DNA of 22,975 nt from an uncultured Eubacteriales bacterium (GCA_900550625.1 URSW01000005.1:1-22975), one strand, 5' to 3'; shown: positions 1 through 7,655, counted from the first letter of the stretch. The notes: generated from the letters alone by a model not told the origin. Program-made: numbers and translations.

Positions 1-72
1 GAGCACAAAGCTCATTCCGTCGCGCCCGTCGCAGATTATCGGAGCCTTCCTATACATTTTGCGCTTGCCCAT
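1..72 (-). CDS. Partial CDS, third gene of the moxR-DUF58 operon
   Basis: Only the first 24 codons are in the window. The ATG at 72-70 lies two bases beyond the stop of the DUF58 gene, so the two are almost certainly cotranscribed and translationally coupled. The visible N-terminus begins MGKRKMYRKAPIICDG and is basic. In many bacteria the gene after moxR and DUF58 encodes a transglutaminase-like or other membrane protein, but these 24 residues do not identify a family. Function is left open. Confidence 0.5.
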   Translation of the reverse strand, partial: MGKRKMYRKAPIICDGRDGMSFVL

Positions 73-74
73 GC

Positions 75-1622
75 TCACACCTCCCCACGGACGAACGAAA
101 CAGTTCCGTCCTGCATTGCGCTTTCCTCAAATACCGATACCTTTACCGCGGATGCGGCAAGCTCGCTGCACATCGCGGAAACATATACACCGCGCTCAGT
201 CGGATCGGTGTAGGCGTATGTGTCATCGACGAAGTAAAGCTCCACATTGGTGTCGGAGCCTCCGCCGCCGCAGGCGGCGGAAAATGCGGAATATTCGGAA
301 ACTGCCTTCGGGGAAAGATTCGACGTGATTATGCGGACGTTGAGATTCTGCGTGCCCTCGACGGCGGAGAAGAGCGGAGCGAGTCCGCGTCCGCCGAACG
401 ATACGGGCGCACAGGCAAAGTCAAGACATTCCGCGGCGAAGGACTGCGTGTCGGGGTACGATCTCGACACAACCCCCGATTTTTCGCGCATATCGTTGTA
501 AAGCAGCGTAACGCTGCTTCCCGAACGAAGCTCGCGCAGTGCGGCGGCTATCGCAAGCTCGACCACGCGGTCGCAGTTCAGCTCCGAAATCTCATCCGCA
601 AGCTCGGGACGAATCTCCGGGTAAAGCCTCTTTTTCGGCGCAAGCTTCAGATCGACAGCGTTTGCCGCCGATTCGGCGATCTCCTTGGCAAATTCTTTTC
701 TCTCTGACGAAAAGCTCTTTTCCGCGGATTCCGTAAGAAGCTTTTTTGCGTCTTCTGAAATAACGGCGGCAGGTAATACTGCGACCTTTCGTGCCTTTTT
801 CTTCGAACGCTTTTTCTTTTTTGCGCCGGACTTTTCGACCTTCGGCTTCGCGGCGGACTGCTCCTTCGCCGCTCCCGTGTCAAGTGCGTTGAGATCGGCG
901 ATTATGAAAGTATTGCGCGTATCGTTCGTGTTGTAATCGCGCACGAGAAGCTCTTCCATCTTCGATGAAAGCTTCCAATGGATATCCTTGAGTGAGTCTC
1001 CGCCGACGTATGCGCGGATGTTCGCCTGCTCGCTTCTTTCCGAGGATATGGCGCGCCGGGTGAGGTCGGTCGGCAGCTCCGTGGTCGAGTTTTCGATCGG
1101 TGAGGAGAGGTTCATCATGCGCGGGTAAACGATAACAGTCCTGCATACGCTCTGCTCAAGGCTGACGGAGAAAAGCCCGAGTGGGTCCTTTATCCTCATG
1201 TCGAGCACGCCAATCTCGTATTCTCCGCGGTAGTGGAAGCGGACGCTGTGCTTTACGGTTCTGACACCAAACGGGACGAGCGGTATCATCATGCGCTGCT
1301 CAACACATCGCACTCCGCTTTCGGAAGGCACGATTATGTGGGCTTCGACGAAAGGATAAGGGATGAAGGAATCGTTGATTATCCGTATCTCGTAGGACAC
1401 GTCCGTGTCCTTTTCGACCCGTGTGTTGTCGGAATCCACATAGACCTTGACCGCGCTTTTTCCGATAAGCGTGATAATGAACGATATTATCGGAAGTATC
1501 AGAAGGAATATGAAGAGCACCGCAGACGCGGACGAGCGCAAGGCCTGAGTGAATACGAGGGCAAGCACCAGAAGAAATATGTAGAATACGAACCTTCCGG
1601 TTATCCAAGTTTTCTTTTCCAT
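75..1622 (-). CDS. DUF58 domain membrane protein (MoxR partner) with a lysine-rich insertion
   Basis: The 515-aa protein has two hydrophobic segments at about residues 10-27 and 34-53, followed by an extracytoplasmic-type beta region. The DUF58 signature is at about 207-231 (GGDSLKDIHWK, then LLVRDYN). DUF58 proteins have a von Willebrand A-like fold and are encoded beside MoxR ATPases, which are thought to act as chaperones for them. The substrate is unknown. Residues about 248-345 are unusual: a stretch rich in Lys, Ala and Glu (KSGAKKKKRSKKKARK at 264-279) interrupts the domain between the DIHWK motif and the later vWA-like strands. The start is supported by GAAGGG a few bases upstream of the ATG. 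It sits 96 bp downstream of moxR in the same direction. Family call is confident; role is not. Confidence 0.85.
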   Translation of the reverse strand: MEKKTWITGRFVFYIFLLVLALVFTQALRSSASAVLFIFLLILPIISFIITLIGKSAVKVYVDSDNTRVEKDTDVSYEIRIINDSFIPYPFVEAHIIVPSESGVRCVEQRMMIPLVPFGVRTVKHSVRFHYRGEYEIGVLDMRIKDPLGLFSVSLEQSVCRTVIVYPRMMNLSSPIENSTTELPTDLTRRAISSERSEQANIRAYVGGDSLKDIHWKLSSKMEELLVRDYNTNDTRNTFIIADLNALDTGAAKEQSAAKPKVEKSGAKKKKRSKKKARKVAVLPAAVISEDAKKLLTESAEKSFSSERKEFAKEIAESAANAVDLKLAPKKRLYPEIRPELADEISELNCDRVVELAIAAALRELRSGSSVTLLYNDMREKSGVVSRSYPDTQSFAAECLDFACAPVSFGGRGLAPLFSAVEGTQNLNVRIITSNLSPKAVSEYSAFSAACGGGGSDTNVELYFVDDTYAYTDPTERGVYVSAMCSELAASAVKVSVFEESAMQDGTVSFVRGEV

Positions 1623-1718
1623 ATTATTATTACCCTTCGGGGATTTACTTTTTCCGGACAGCGCCGGCGGTCGCCGACGGTCGGATATGCACGGCTGACG
1701 TATTCGGCATGCAGGCGT

Positions 1719-2690
1719 TTATCTCTGTCCCTTGAAGGGAACATCCGTGCTGCGGAGAATGTCGCGGAGGATGTCGTCGGTCTTTTCGGAGTTCATGCGT
1801 GCTTCCTTTGAAAGGGAGATCCTGTGCGCGATGACAGGAAGATATACGGCAGATACGTCCTCGGGAATGACGTAGTCGCGTCCGAGAACGAAGGCATATG
1901 CCTGAGTTACCTTCATGAGCGCGAGAGACGCACGGGGACTTGCTCCGAGGCTGATCTTTTCGCTGCTTCTCGTCGCACGAACGAGAGATACTATGTATTT
2001 TGTGATCTCGGGATCGATCTTCACGGCGGCGCAGTCCTTTATCATCTGCGCAACATCATCTGCACTGCATGCCGCGGAGATCGTGCTGAGCGGGTTCTGC
2101 GTCCTTCTTCCCGCGAGGATCGCAAGCTCTTCTTCCTCGTTGGGATATCCCATCGACATCCTGACCGAAAAACGGTCAAGCTGTGCTTCGGGCAGGGGAT
2201 ACGTTCCGACATATCCCGTGGGGTTCTGTGTCGCAATGACGAAGAAAGGGTCGGGGAGACGGTACGTTATTCCGTCAACGGTCACGCTGTTCTCCTCCAT
2301 CGCCTCGAGAAGGCTCGACTGTGTTTTAGGTGAGGCGCGGTTGATCTCGTCCGCGAGAAGAATGTTGGTCATAACGAGACCCTCTCGGAATTCGAAACGC
2401 TCGGCACTGCGGTTGTACATATTGAATCCGGTTATGTCGGATGCCATGACGTCGGGAGTAAACTGTGCGCGCTTGAAATCAAGTCCGGCAGAACGTGCGA
2501 GAGCGGATGCGAGGGTCGTTTTTCCCACTCCGGGGACATCCTCTATGAGAATGTGTCCGCCCGAAAGCATTGCCGAAAGAAGAAGCTCGAGTTCATGACG
2601 CTTTCCTACGACAACCTTTTCGACCTCCGAGATTACGGCGGAAATTTTAGCGTGTGACTGCCTGCCGGTGTTGGATGTGATTTCGCTCAT
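1719..2690 (-). CDS. moxR: MoxR family AAA+ ATPase
   Basis: This 323-aa protein is full length for the family. It has Walker A PGVGKTT at 53-59, Walker B ILLADEIN at 110-117, sensor-1 region ATQNP at 152-156 and the conserved PLPEAQLDRF stretch at 165-174, all typical of the MoxR (AAA_3) group. MoxR ATPases use ATP hydrolysis to remodel or mature partner proteins, often vWA/DUF58 proteins, and such a partner follows directly (75-1622). The start codon is preceded by AAAAGGAG. It is the first gene of the minus-strand operon and diverges from perR. A promoter and a Fur/PerR-like half site lie upstream, so control by oxidative stress or metal is possible. Gene symbol is at family level only. Confidence 0.92.
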   Translation of the reverse strand: MSEITSNTGRQSHAKISAVISEVEKVVVGKRHELELLLSAMLSGGHILIEDVPGVGKTTLASALARSAGLDFKRAQFTPDVMASDITGFNMYNRSAERFEFREGLVMTNILLADEINRASPKTQSSLLEAMEENSVTVDGITYRLPDPFFVIATQNPTGYVGTYPLPEAQLDRFSVRMSMGYPNEEEELAILAGRRTQNPLSTISAACSADDVAQMIKDCAAVKIDPEITKYIVSLVRATRSSEKISLGASPRASLALMKVTQAYAFVLGRDYVIPEDVSAVYLPVIAHRISLSKEARMNSEKTDDILRDILRSTDVPFKGQR

Positions 2691-2733
2691 GGGGGACTCC
2701 TTTTATATATAGTATATTAAAATCATCAACCGA

Positions 2734-2744
2734 ATGATAATCAT
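2734..2744. promoter_or_regulatory. Fur/PerR-like operator in front of moxR
   Basis: ATGATAATCAT is a perfect 11-bp palindrome and matches the core of the larger site at 2928-2946; the two share GAATGATAATCAT. It lies at the predicted transcription start of the minus-strand operon, where a bound repressor would block initiation. The outer arms do not match, so affinity may be lower than at the perR box. Confidence 0.5.
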
Positions 2745-2749
2745 AGTAT

Positions 2750-2778
2750 ATTTTACCATTAAAAACGCTCATGCACAA
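2750..2778 (-). promoter_or_regulatory. Predicted promoter of the moxR operon
   Basis: On the minus strand a -35-like TTGTGC (2778-2773) is separated by 17 bp from a -10-like TAAAAT (2755-2750). Transcription would start near 2743, inside the palindrome at 2734-2744, about 50 bp before the moxR ATG. The -35 is weak, so the call is moderate. Confidence 0.5.
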
Positions 2779-2893
2779 TTACAATTTTGTGAATTATCGA
2801 TGAATACTTTTATCCGCGCGCCTGCCTAAACAGATACGCCGTCTGCGGATGGGCGGCAGTTTTGAAAAAAACGAAATAATTTCGAATTTCCTA

Positions 2894-2921
2894 TTGACAA
2901 AAGCGAAAAATATGATATAAT
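2894..2921 (+). promoter_or_regulatory. Promoter of perR-rubrerythrin
   Basis: A consensus TTGACA (2894-2899) and a consensus TATAAT (2916-2921) are separated by 16 bp. The expected transcription start (about 2928) falls at the edge of the 19-bp palindrome, an arrangement suited to repression. Confidence 0.8.
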
Positions 2922-2927
2922 AATCTC

Positions 2928-2946
2928 AAGAATGATAATCATTCTT
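2928..2946. promoter_or_regulatory. Fur/PerR box (perfect 9-1-9 palindrome)
   Basis: AAGAATGATAATCATTCTT is a perfect inverted repeat around base 2937. Its centre AATGATAATCATT is the core of classical Fur-family boxes. It starts 7 bases after the -10 of the perR promoter and ends 23 bases before the perR ATG, so it very likely mediates autoregulation by the gene product downstream. Confidence 0.85.
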
Positions 2947-2969
2947 AATATTAAAAAGGGACACATAAG

Positions 2970-3344
2970 ATGACCAGGCAACGAAGAATAATTCATGATT
3001 ATCTTCTCTCGACCAAATCCCACCCGACGGCGGAGGAGATATACATGAATGTAAAGAAGAATATGCCCTCGATCGCCGTGGGGACCGTGTACCGCAATCT
3101 TTCGCTTATGACGGATGCGGGAGAGGTCAGAAGGATCACGGTGCCCGAGCATCCGGACAGATACGACGGGGATGTCAGTCCTCACGACCATCTGCTCTGT
3201 ATGAAGTGTAAAAAGCTTTTTGATATCGGCTCGGTCGGAGTGGACCTGAAGAAATCGGATATCCCGACGGGCTCCCTTGTCCTCGGATATGAGGTTACGG
3301 TAAAAACGATTTGCCCTGCGTGCGCGGGCGCGGAATCGAAATAA
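2970..3344 (+). CDS. perR: Fur family regulator, PerR-like peroxide sensor
   Basis: This 124-aa protein has the Fur-family layout: an N-terminal winged helix (HPTAEEIY at 18-25, GTVYRNL at 38-44) and a C-terminal metal-binding dimerisation domain. Two zinc-site pairs are visible, C77-x-x-C80 and C115-x-x-C118. The likely sensing-site ligands are H18, D66, H72, H74 and D85. An Asp at the last position, rather than Glu, is the feature that separates PerR from Fur in Bacillus. PerR with Fe(II) represses peroxide defence genes and is inactivated by oxidation of its histidines. The next gene, a rubrerythrin that reduces H2O2, fits that role. The start is preceded by AAAGGGAC, and the promoter holds a Fur/PerR box. 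A Fur or Zur role is less likely but not excluded. Confidence 0.85.
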   Translation: MTRQRRIIHDYLLSTKSHPTAEEIYMNVKKNMPSIAVGTVYRNLSLMTDAGEVRRITVPEHPDRYDGDVSPHDHLLCMKCKKLFDIGSVGVDLKKSDIPTGSLVLGYEVTVKTICPACAGAESK

Positions 3345-3373
3345 ATTTATAAAGACAGGAAAGGTGTTTGAAA

Positions 3374-3913
3374 ATGAAATTTGTATGTTCTGTTTGCGGT
3401 TACGTTCATGAGGGAGACAGCGCTCCCGAAGTATGTCCTATATGCAAGGCTCCCGCCGATAAATTCATTGCACAGAAGGATGACGGAGTATGGGCAGCCG
3501 AGCACGTTGTCGGTGTTGCGAAGGGCGTTCCCGAGGATATTCTGAAGGATTTGCGCGCGAATTTCGAAGGCGAGTGCACCGAGGTCGGCATGTATCTCGC
3601 AATGAGCCGCGTTGCTCACCGCGAGGGATATCCCGAAATCGGACTTTATTGGGAAAAGGCGGCTCTCGAAGAGGCTGAGCATGCCGCAAAGTTTGCGGAG
3701 CTCCTCGGCGAGGTCGTGACCGACAGCACGAAGAAGAATCTCGAAATGCGCGTTGACGCCGAGCGCGGCGCGACCGAGGGCAAGACTCTTCTTGCGAAGA
3801 GAGCGAAGGAAGAAGGACTTGACGCGATCCACGATACCGTACATGAGATGGCACGTGACGAAGCCCGCCACGGTAAGGCTTTCGAGGGGCTGCTCAAGAG
3901 ATATTTCAGCTGA
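3374..3913 (+). CDS. Reverse rubrerythrin (rubredoxin-rubrerythrin), NADH-linked peroxide reductase
   Basis: The 179-aa protein has an N-terminal rubredoxin-type iron site (C5-x-x-C8, C21-x-x-C24 with CPICKAP) followed by a ferritin-like diiron domain (GECTE at about 66-70, EEAEH at about 99-103, HEMARDEARHGKAF at about 157-170). This order, rubredoxin first, is that of clostridial reverse rubrerythrins, which reduce H2O2 and, with NADH-dependent electron donors, O2. In Clostridium acetobutylicum such genes are repressed by PerR, and here the gene follows perR by 29 bp, probably in the same transcript. A TTG two codons upstream is in frame, but the ATG at 3374 is well placed after AGGAAAGG and is preferred. 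Confidence 0.93.
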   Translation: MKFVCSVCGYVHEGDSAPEVCPICKAPADKFIAQKDDGVWAAEHVVGVAKGVPEDILKDLRANFEGECTEVGMYLAMSRVAHREGYPEIGLYWEKAALEEAEHAAKFAELLGEVVTDSTKKNLEMRVDAERGATEGKTLLAKRAKEEGLDAIHDTVHEMARDEARHGKAFEGLLKRYFS

Positions 3914-4010
3914 AGCGGTCCGGGCATTGACGATGCGGCGGATTATCCGGACTTTGCGGTAAATGCCGTCCGGTGAGCGCATTCGTCAAAACGGCTTGAA
4001 AATCGGATAT

Positions 4011-4050
4011 AAACGACCGGGTATCCCAATGAGGCTGCCCGGTTGTTTTT
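4011..4050 (+). terminator. Probable terminator after perR-rubrerythrin
   Basis: AACGACCGGG (4012-4021) pairs with CCCGGTTGTT (4038-4047), allowing one G-U pair, around a 16-nt loop, and a T run reaches 4050. It lies about 100 bp after the rubrerythrin stop and is the first plausible terminator of that transcript. Confidence 0.6.
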
Positions 4051-4411
4051 CCCGAACGAAACCAGAAGAGCTGCCGCGCAGGAGGCGCGAAGCCGCAGTA
4101 AATTCAAAAACATATTTCCGTAAACCGCGAAGGATGGGAAGCACATGACAGCCGAAGAAAAGAAAAGCGCGGATGAAACCGTATTTCGAAAAAACGGCTG
4201 ATAAAAAACGACCGTTCTGCCGAATATGTACATGAAAAGGACGGCGATGAGGACAGGCTGATCGCTTCTTTGTCGGCGTGAATTTAACCGAATACATGAT
4301 ACGCCGGTCAGCTGGCGCTCTCCGACGATTCTGTATTTCACCTGCGCTTTGCGCTCTCCGACGAGCTTACGGAAATACATGTCATCTGTATATCCGAGAC
4401 GTAATGCGAAG

Positions 4412-4452
4412 CGGATCGCGGCACGGCTGAATCCTTGCCGTGCCGATATCCG
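4412..4452. repeat. Imperfect inverted repeat (hairpin) of unknown role
   Basis: CGGCACGGC (4419-4427) and GCCGTGCCG (4437-4445) form a perfect 9-bp stem around a 9-nt loop. A 2-by-2 internal mismatch separates it from a further stem CGGAT (4412-4416) with ATCCG (4448-4452). No T run follows, so it is not a standard terminator. It could be part of a small RNA, a repeat family element or a relic. Confidence 0.45.
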
Positions 4453-4470
4453 AAAAGGACGTGACGATAT

Positions 4471-4501
4471 AAAAAGCCGAGGTGTTTTGCCCCGGCTTTT
4501 T
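4471..4501. terminator. Bidirectional rho-independent terminator
   Basis: AAAAAGCCGAGG (4471-4482) and CCCCGGCTTTTT (4490-4501) form a 12-position stem with one mismatch around a 7-nt loop, with A and T tracts on both sides. It lies 36 bp beyond the stop of the minus-strand lipoprotein gene and should end that transcript, and any plus-strand transcript from the left. Confidence 0.85.
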
Positions 4502-4537
4502 ATGTTATTTTCCGCGGTTGTCGGAATGCGCGTGCTT

Positions 4538-5308
4538 TTACGATGCTCTTGACTTGTCCCATGCGATGTTTACCGTGTAGCTGCTTTTGCCTTTGTACAT
4601 TCCGTTTTTGTCGAAATCGCTGTCGGATGAGTAGAGGAAAGCCGTCAGCTTTATATCGGACACCTCGGCGATCTTTGCACCCGCGGTCAGCTTGAACGAT
4701 GTGACGAGAGTTTCGTCGGTGATCTCACTGTTGAGCAGATGCGAATGCCATGCGTTGACGTCCTGGTTTACGTCGTCGTAAATGTATATTTCGAGGTAAT
4801 CCCAAAATTTATCCGTGATGTCCGACGGACGAAGGATAACGTTTTCGTATTTTCCTTCGGGTGTGGAGTACTCGAGAAAATACCCGATCTTCATTCCCGC
4901 GGCATCGGGATTTTTGCTTATCGCATCCTGCCAGATGTAGAGAAAATACTGCCCCGAGAGAATATTTTCGTTTGACGGGAATACCGCCATTACGCACAGG
5001 TCGCGCCCGAGCGCGCCGTCATCCTGAAAATCCTTCTGCAAAGTGTAATCCTCGCGGACTCCGAAATCGCAGTAGGTCATATCGTATATGCCGATCGGCA
5101 GCGCTTTTTCGCCGTCCTCGGCGGGGGCTTCGGTTTCCGCGTGCTGTGTGATCTCGGGAGCGACAGCAGTTTGTATGTCGGTTTTCGGCTCAGTGACGGC
5201 GGAGCTGTCTTTACCTGCCTCGGGCTCGCTTATCCGCCTGACCGAGCATGACGCAAACATCACACCTGCTGCGGCAATGCATAAAAGACGTGTAAAATGG
5301 CTTTTCAT
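4538..5308 (-). CDS. Lipoprotein of unknown function
   Basis: This 256-aa protein starts with a typical lipoprotein signal: basic MKSHFTR, a hydrophobic stretch, then the lipobox FASC with the lipidated Cys at position 21. A linker rich in Glu, Thr, Ala and Pro follows (about 28-66), and then a folded domain of about 190 residues with many aromatic and acidic residues. I do not recognise the domain. The protein is expected to be anchored on the outer face of the membrane. AAAAGGAAT precedes the ATG. It appears to be a single-gene unit with a terminator at 4471-4501 and diverges from the PF06541 gene. A -10-like TATTAT at 5350-5345 with TTGCGC 17 bp upstream is a possible promoter. Confidence 0.8.
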   Translation of the reverse strand: MKSHFTRLLCIAAAGVMFASCSVRRISEPEAGKDSSAVTEPKTDIQTAVAPEITQHAETEAPAEDGEKALPIGIYDMTYCDFGVREDYTLQKDFQDDGALGRDLCVMAVFPSNENILSGQYFLYIWQDAISKNPDAAGMKIGYFLEYSTPEGKYENVILRPSDITDKFWDYLEIYIYDDVNQDVNAWHSHLLNSEITDETLVTSFKLTAGAKIAEVSDIKLTAFLYSSDSDFDKNGMYKGKSSYTVNIAWDKSRAS

Positions 5309-5381
5309 ACCGATTCCTTTTCTGCGTGGATTTGATTACATATTATAATAGCACCGTTTTTCGCTTCGCGCAATAAAAATG

Positions 5382-5410
5382 TTGAAAAAAGTGCATATGT
5401 ATGATAGAAT
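5382..5410 (+). promoter_or_regulatory. Promoter of the PF06541 membrane protein gene
   Basis: TTGAAA (5382-5387) and TAGAAT (5405-5410) are 17 bp apart. Initiation near 5417 would exclude upstream in-frame starts (5379, 5397, 5409) and fits the ATG at 5445, which follows GGGAGG at 5433-5438. Confidence 0.7.
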
Positions 5411-5444
5411 GGAAACAAGATATCCGACTGACGGGAGGAAACGT

Positions 5445-6890
5445 ATGTACGTCCTTGCATGGGAGTTTCTCGCTTTTTCCTTTATCGGCTGGTGCGCCGA
5501 GGTTCTGTATACCGCATTTACGGAAAAAAGATTCGTGAACTGCGGCTTTCTCTGCGGAATTGCCTGCCCGATTTACGGCATTATTGCGATCTTTATGATC
5601 GTCGCCTCGTCATTCGGCTCGCAGGATATGTTCAATCTCTTTCTCCTTTCCGCCGTGGTGGGCGCAGCGTCGGAGCTTGTCTGCGGATTTGTGCTTGAAA
5701 AGCTTTCCGGGTACAGGTGGAGAGATTATTCCGAAAGTAAATACAATATCGGCGGATACACATCGCTGTTTTCCGCTTTTTTCTGCGGGCTTTGCGGGGT
5801 TGCCGCGGTCAAAGTGCTCCGCCCGCTGATACATACGGCGCTTGCGGCATTGCCGGAGAATGCGGGACGCACCCTGCTTTTCGTCCTTGTCGGGGTCATG
5901 GCGCTCGATTTTGTACTTTCCGTGGTTACCGCCGTTCGCATAAGCAGGAGAACGGAGCGCTTCTGCGCCGAGATACGAATGTCCGATCCTACCGAAAAGC
6001 ACGATTGCGGAAGCGTTCCGGAACTTAAAAAGAAATACGACGAGGCGATCGCCGACGGCAGCTTTTTCTGCCGACGGATGATTTCCGCATTCCCCGAAAT
6101 GACCGAGTCAAAGTATATTTCCCGATTTGATTCCTTCCGCAGATACGCCGAACACGAAAAGGAGATCAAAGCGGAAAGGGCGGAACAGCGCCGCCGCCTC
6201 TCACGGTCGTTTTACGAGGAAAAAGCGCTGTCGGATGAGGAAAAGCCGTTTGCATACGGGCTCGGACTTACAAAAATGATGTGGCTGTTCTTTATCGGCT
6301 CGGTGCTCGGCAGCGTGATAGAGACGATCTGGGTCGTGTCCGTCACGGGCGGATTCGAAAAGCGCACCGGCGTGGTATACGGATACTTCATACCCGTATA
6401 CGGTGTCGGCGCGGTGGTTATGGCGTTCGTTCTGTGCCGGATGTATAAAAAGAGGGATTTCTTTATCTTCGTCGGAAGCGCCGTGATAGGGGCTGCGACG
6501 GAGTATTTCTGCAGCGTTTTTCAGGAGTTCGTCCTCGGAACGAGATCGTGGGATTATTCAGGCTCGTTTCTGAATATCGGCGGAAGGACGAATCTTCTTT
6601 ATGCGTTCATGTGGGGCGTTCTCGGAGTTCTGTGGGTCAGAGAGGCATACCCGTTTATTTCATCCAAGATCGAGAAGATCCCGAAAAGGGCGGGACGGGT
6701 GCTCACCGTTATCCTTGCCGTTGCTTTTTCCGCGGATATGCTTATTTCCGCCGCCGCGGTATACCGCCAGAACGAGCGCCGCGAGGGAGTTGAAGCGCGC
6801 GGAGCGGTTGGAGCTTATCTCGATTACAGATTCGACGACGAATCTCTCGCCGACGTGTACCCGGAGATGAAAAAAGCGTCGAAGGACTGA
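5445..6890 (+). CDS. Membrane protein with tandem PF06541 (putative ABC-transporter type IV) domains
   Basis: From the chosen ATG the protein has 481 residues. Two copies of the same unit are visible. Copy 1 spans about 7-170 (FIGWCAEVLYT, CGIACPIYG, then RWRDYSESKYNIGG). Copy 2 spans about 280-445 (FIGSVLGSVIETIW, YFIPVYGVG, then SWDYSGSFLNIGGRTNL). Each has about four membrane segments and a pair of conserved W-DYS and NIGG motifs. A soluble, charged, probably helical linker (about 175-270) joins them. The PF06541 family is found widely in Bacillota and its function is not established; the ABC-transporter label is a database name. Most members have one copy, so the duplication is noteworthy. 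It probably forms its own transcription unit. Confidence 0.85.
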   Translation: MYVLAWEFLAFSFIGWCAEVLYTAFTEKRFVNCGFLCGIACPIYGIIAIFMIVASSFGSQDMFNLFLLSAVVGAASELVCGFVLEKLSGYRWRDYSESKYNIGGYTSLFSAFFCGLCGVAAVKVLRPLIHTALAALPENAGRTLLFVLVGVMALDFVLSVVTAVRISRRTERFCAEIRMSDPTEKHDCGSVPELKKKYDEAIADGSFFCRRMISAFPEMTESKYISRFDSFRRYAEHEKEIKAERAEQRRRLSRSFYEEKALSDEEKPFAYGLGLTKMMWLFFIGSVLGSVIETIWVVSVTGGFEKRTGVVYGYFIPVYGVGAVVMAFVLCRMYKKRDFFIFVGSAVIGAATEYFCSVFQEFVLGTRSWDYSGSFLNIGGRTNLLYAFMWGVLGVLWVREAYPFISSKIEKIPKRAGRVLTVILAVAFSADMLISAAAVYRQNERREGVEARGAVGAYLDYRFDDESLADVYPEMKKASKD

Positions 6891-6893
6891 TCT

Positions 6894-7655
6894 TTACTTT
6901 GCAGCCTCCGTCGAGGCGAGCCATTCCGCAGCGGCGGCGGACACCGTGACCGCAAGCCCCGTTCTGTATCCGCTGTCCGCAAGCTTTGCGGCTTCTCCGG
7001 GATTTGAGAGAAATCCGCATTCAACGAGCACAGCGGGAATTTCCGTATGCTTCATAATATATATAGCGGAGGTCGCCCGCTTTATTTCGCGTTCGTTTTC
7101 CGGCTGAATGTAAATTTCGGCGTATTCCTGAATTTTGGCGGCGAGCGGCTCGGATTCGGCATTGTTCGGGGAATAATACACCTGAAGCCCGCTGTATTGC
7201 GGCTGATGGAATTTGTTCATGTGGATGCTTATCAGCGCGCCGGCGTTCGCTTCCTTTGCAAAGCGGAGCCTGTTCTTCAGGTCGTATGTTTTCTTCTTTC
7301 CGCGGTAATCGTTCAGCTCGCCGTACATATCGTAAAGCATACGGTCATCTGTGCGTGTCATTTCGGCATCGACTCCGCAGATATCGAGAAGTGTTTTTAT
7401 CCGCGCGGAAATATCGAGATTGATGTCTTTTTCGAGAAGCCCGTTTTCGCCGGACGCGCCGCCGTCCTCACCGCCGTGCCCTGCGTCAATCACCACCACG
7501 CGTGCGCACTCGTCTGTCCCTGCGGATACGGTGTATATATCCGAGACTCTTTCCGGAAGACATCCGAAGCCGAGCGCGATCAGCGCGAACATTGCCGATA
7601 CGGCGATAAATTCGCATACGGTTCTGCAATATCTGTTTTTTGCGGAAGTGTTCAT
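6894..7655 (-). CDS. cwlD: N-acetylmuramoyl-L-alanine amidase, CwlD-like (Amidase_3)
   Basis: The protein (253 aa from the chosen start) has one N-terminal membrane segment and then an Amidase_3 zinc hydrolase domain. It shows VVIDAGHGGEDGGA with the first zinc His, LLEKDINLDI with a zinc Glu, ISIHMNKF with the second His, and PAVLVECGFLSN with the catalytic Glu. These enzymes cleave the amide between MurNAc and the stem peptide. CwlD of spore formers helps make muramic delta-lactam in the cortex, but a vegetative role cannot be excluded. The frame is open upstream to a TTG at 7706. I prefer the ATG at 7655 because AGGAAAG lies 12 nt before it and a TATAAT at 7711-7706 would put transcription start inside the longer version. 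An ATG at 7679 is also possible. The stop lies 3 bp from that of the convergent gene. Confidence 0.88.
   Translation of the reverse strand: MNTSAKNRYCRTVCEFIAVSAMFALIALGFGCLPERVSDIYTVSAGTDECARVVVIDAGHGGEDGGASGENGLLEKDINLDISARIKTLLDICGVDAEMTRTDDRMLYDMYGELNDYRGKKKTYDLKNRLRFAKEANAGALISIHMNKFHQPQYSGLQVYYSPNNAESEPLAAKIQEYAEIYIQPENEREIKRATSAIYIMKHTEIPAVLVECGFLSNPGEAAKLADSGYRTGLAVTVSAAAAEWLASTEAAK

Larger units (their letters stand above)
3914..4470. other. Gene-poor stretch with hairpins; no convincing gene
   Basis: No open frame here has a good ribosome binding site plus a recognisable protein. The longest minus-strand frame (4380-3943) crosses a terminator hairpin and looks accidental. A plus-strand ATG at 4145 opens a short charged frame that stops at 4201. 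Sequence in another frame continues with similar charged composition to about 4284, so a decayed small gene is possible. The 14-bp sequence GCGCTCTCCGACGA occurs twice in direct orientation (4316-4329 and 4350-4363). A strong hairpin lies at 4412-4452. I cannot assign a function. Confidence 0.5.

Noticed and set aside
3943..4380. Minus-strand open frame of 145 codons
   Set aside because: It crosses a terminator hairpin, has no ribosome binding site, and its composition does not resemble a folded protein.
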